Positions 5,045-5,561 of a stretch of DNA of 5,561 nucleotides are shown here, piece after piece. The stretch is from Alphaproteobacteria bacterium (lineage in GTDB: Bacteria > Pseudomonadota > Alphaproteobacteria > Rhizobiales > Devosiaceae): positions 1 through 5,561 of the forward strand of contig JAHJOS010000084.1 in assembly GCA_018820005.1 (NCBI GenBank), in the 5' to 3' direction. The notes under the pieces are model-generated. The model was not told the origin of the DNA. It worked only from the letters and a program-made list of their open reading frames with translations, and searched no databases. The first letter of the stretch is position 1; each line of letters begins with the position of its first letter. A program made the translations under genes and the position numbers.

Positions 5045-5147
5045 ATCGATACCATTTAAGTAAAATCTGCCAATTAGCTTCAAGTGATCTGAAACACCCG
5101 CGTCCCAATGCTATGCAATGGCATTCCGTGTTCGGAAGGAGCGCGTC
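5045..5147 (+). promoter_or_regulatory. Intergenic leader of the 115-aa gene with two short sequences shared with the fliX-flgI gap
   Basis: AAAATCTGCC (5062-5071) also occurs at 2909-2918, and CCAATTAGC (5070-5078) also occurs at 2994-3002. Here the two words overlap, giving one 17-bp stretch. I see no convincing sigma-54, sigma-28 or sigma-70 promoter, and no terminator after the preceding gene, so read-through from the flgI operon is possible. The repeated words may be regulatory sites or chance. Confidence 0.25.
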
Positions 5148-5495
5148 ATGATCACACCAGTAGTGCCCATTGCTGCATATTCGGGCGCAGCACAGATCAG
5201 CGAGTATCGCGACCGCAGCACGGCGGCCGTTCGCACGCTCTTGCCAACAAGCGTCACGGCGGCCCCGCAGACACCCAAGGCCGGCGACAAGGATAGTCTG
5301 GCTGGACAATCCAGGCCGCAACAGCAGCCGGAGACTGTTGAGCCCAGCAAGGACACCTCGTCCATGTTTGCCGCTGCGGTAATATCGGGGGCGCTCTCCC
5401 CCACGCCTCAGACCATGGAGGAGCTGATCATGCGCATTGGTTCGAGCACCATTCCTGAGGAATCCCAGGCGCGCCTGAAGGACCTCCTGGCCTGA
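5148..5495 (+). CDS. Unrecognised 115-aa protein next to the flagellar operon
   Basis: I do not recognise this protein. ATG 5148 is preferred over an in-frame ATG at 5118 because GGAAGGAG (5134-5141) stands 6 nt before it. Residues 1-35 are mixed and mildly hydrophobic (MITPVVPIAAYSGAAQ). Residues 36-70 are Pro/Gln/Lys/Glu-rich and probably disordered. Residues 72-82 are a short Ala-rich hydrophobic helix (SMFAAAVISGA), too short and polar for a membrane anchor. The end (TMEELIMRIGSSTIPEESQARLKDLLA) looks like a paired-helix motif. There are no cysteines, no signal peptide and no catalytic motif. The composition fits its neighbours, with no sign of transfer. It follows the FlgN-like gene after 103 bp in the same direction, so a flagellar or regulatory role is possible. 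The two-part build, a disordered linker then a small helical end, would suit an adaptor or export-substrate partner. Confidence 0.7.
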   Translation: MITPVVPIAAYSGAAQISEYRDRSTAAVRTLLPTSVTAAPQTPKAGDKDSLAGQSRPQQQPETVEPSKDTSSMFAAAVISGALSPTPQTMEELIMRIGSSTIPEESQARLKDLLA

Positions 5496-5561
5496 TCGTC
5501 GACAGGTAGCTCCCTGCACAAAATATTGGCAGCCATTCTATGCGACAGTTAATACTTCCTA
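5496..5561. other. Short 3' flank, no gene seen
   Basis: Sixty-six bases follow the last stop codon. I see no strong hairpin with a T-run, no start codon with a good ribosome-binding site, and no promoter that stands up; the end of the window is A+T-richer, as is common before a promoter. Confidence 0.4.

Noticed and set aside
5500..5520. A hairpin (CAGG/CCTG) as terminator of the last gene
   Set aside because: The stem is only 4 bp and no T-tract follows.
5526..5545. A second sigma-54 promoter (TTGGCA then TATGC) near the right end
   Set aside because: The GG and GC elements are two bases too far apart and the -24 match is poor.
5549..5561. A CtrA half-site (TTAA) at the right end
   Set aside because: The second half would begin at 5560, where the sequence reads TA rather than TT, and the window then ends.

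Overview
The window looks chromosomal and alphaproteobacterial, probably Hyphomicrobiales and Devosia-like. The clues are the high G+C content, a CsgH-type curli chaperone, an alphaproteobacterial DksA with a single zinc-site cysteine, a FliX flagellar regulator next to flgI, and a CtrA-type box (TTAA-N7-TTAA). The genus is inferred from gene content and was not tested by alignment.

Left part (1-1860): the last 51 codons of an ABC-F ATPase are followed by a secreted amyloid cluster. It holds a curlin-repeat protein (266-697), a CsgH-like periplasmic amyloid-inhibiting chaperone (777-1175) and a second curlin-repeat protein (1383-1802). Both curlins have perfect 11-residue periodicity, with ten complete units in the first and six in the second. 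The upstream regions of the two curlin genes share a two-part DNA element with identical internal spacing, about 110 bp before each start codon. A rho-independent terminator follows csgH. A second, apparently bidirectional terminator separates curlin 2 from the convergent dksA. The outer-membrane pore and its accessory proteins (CsgG, CsgE, CsgF) are not in the window.

Middle part (1861-3120): dksA and fliX lie on the minus strand. The 244-bp gap between fliX and the divergent flgI is a dense control region. It contains a CtrA box positioned for fliX, two related 12-mers that could be FlbD-type enhancer sites, a hairpin-like inverted repeat, and a strong sigma-54 promoter reading into flgI. 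This matches the flagellar hierarchy known from Caulobacter, in which CtrA drives early genes and FliX/FlbD with sigma-54 drive later ones.

Right part (3121-5561): flgI (P-ring), a muramidase-less FlgJ-type rod-binding protein and a FlgN/FlbY-like protein form one tightly overlapping operon (overlaps of 1 and 4 nt). After about 100 bp comes an unrecognised 115-residue protein that may belong to the flagellar locus. Overall the window places matrix amyloid (sessile life) beside flagellar assembly (motile life), with the stringent-response cofactor DksA between them.
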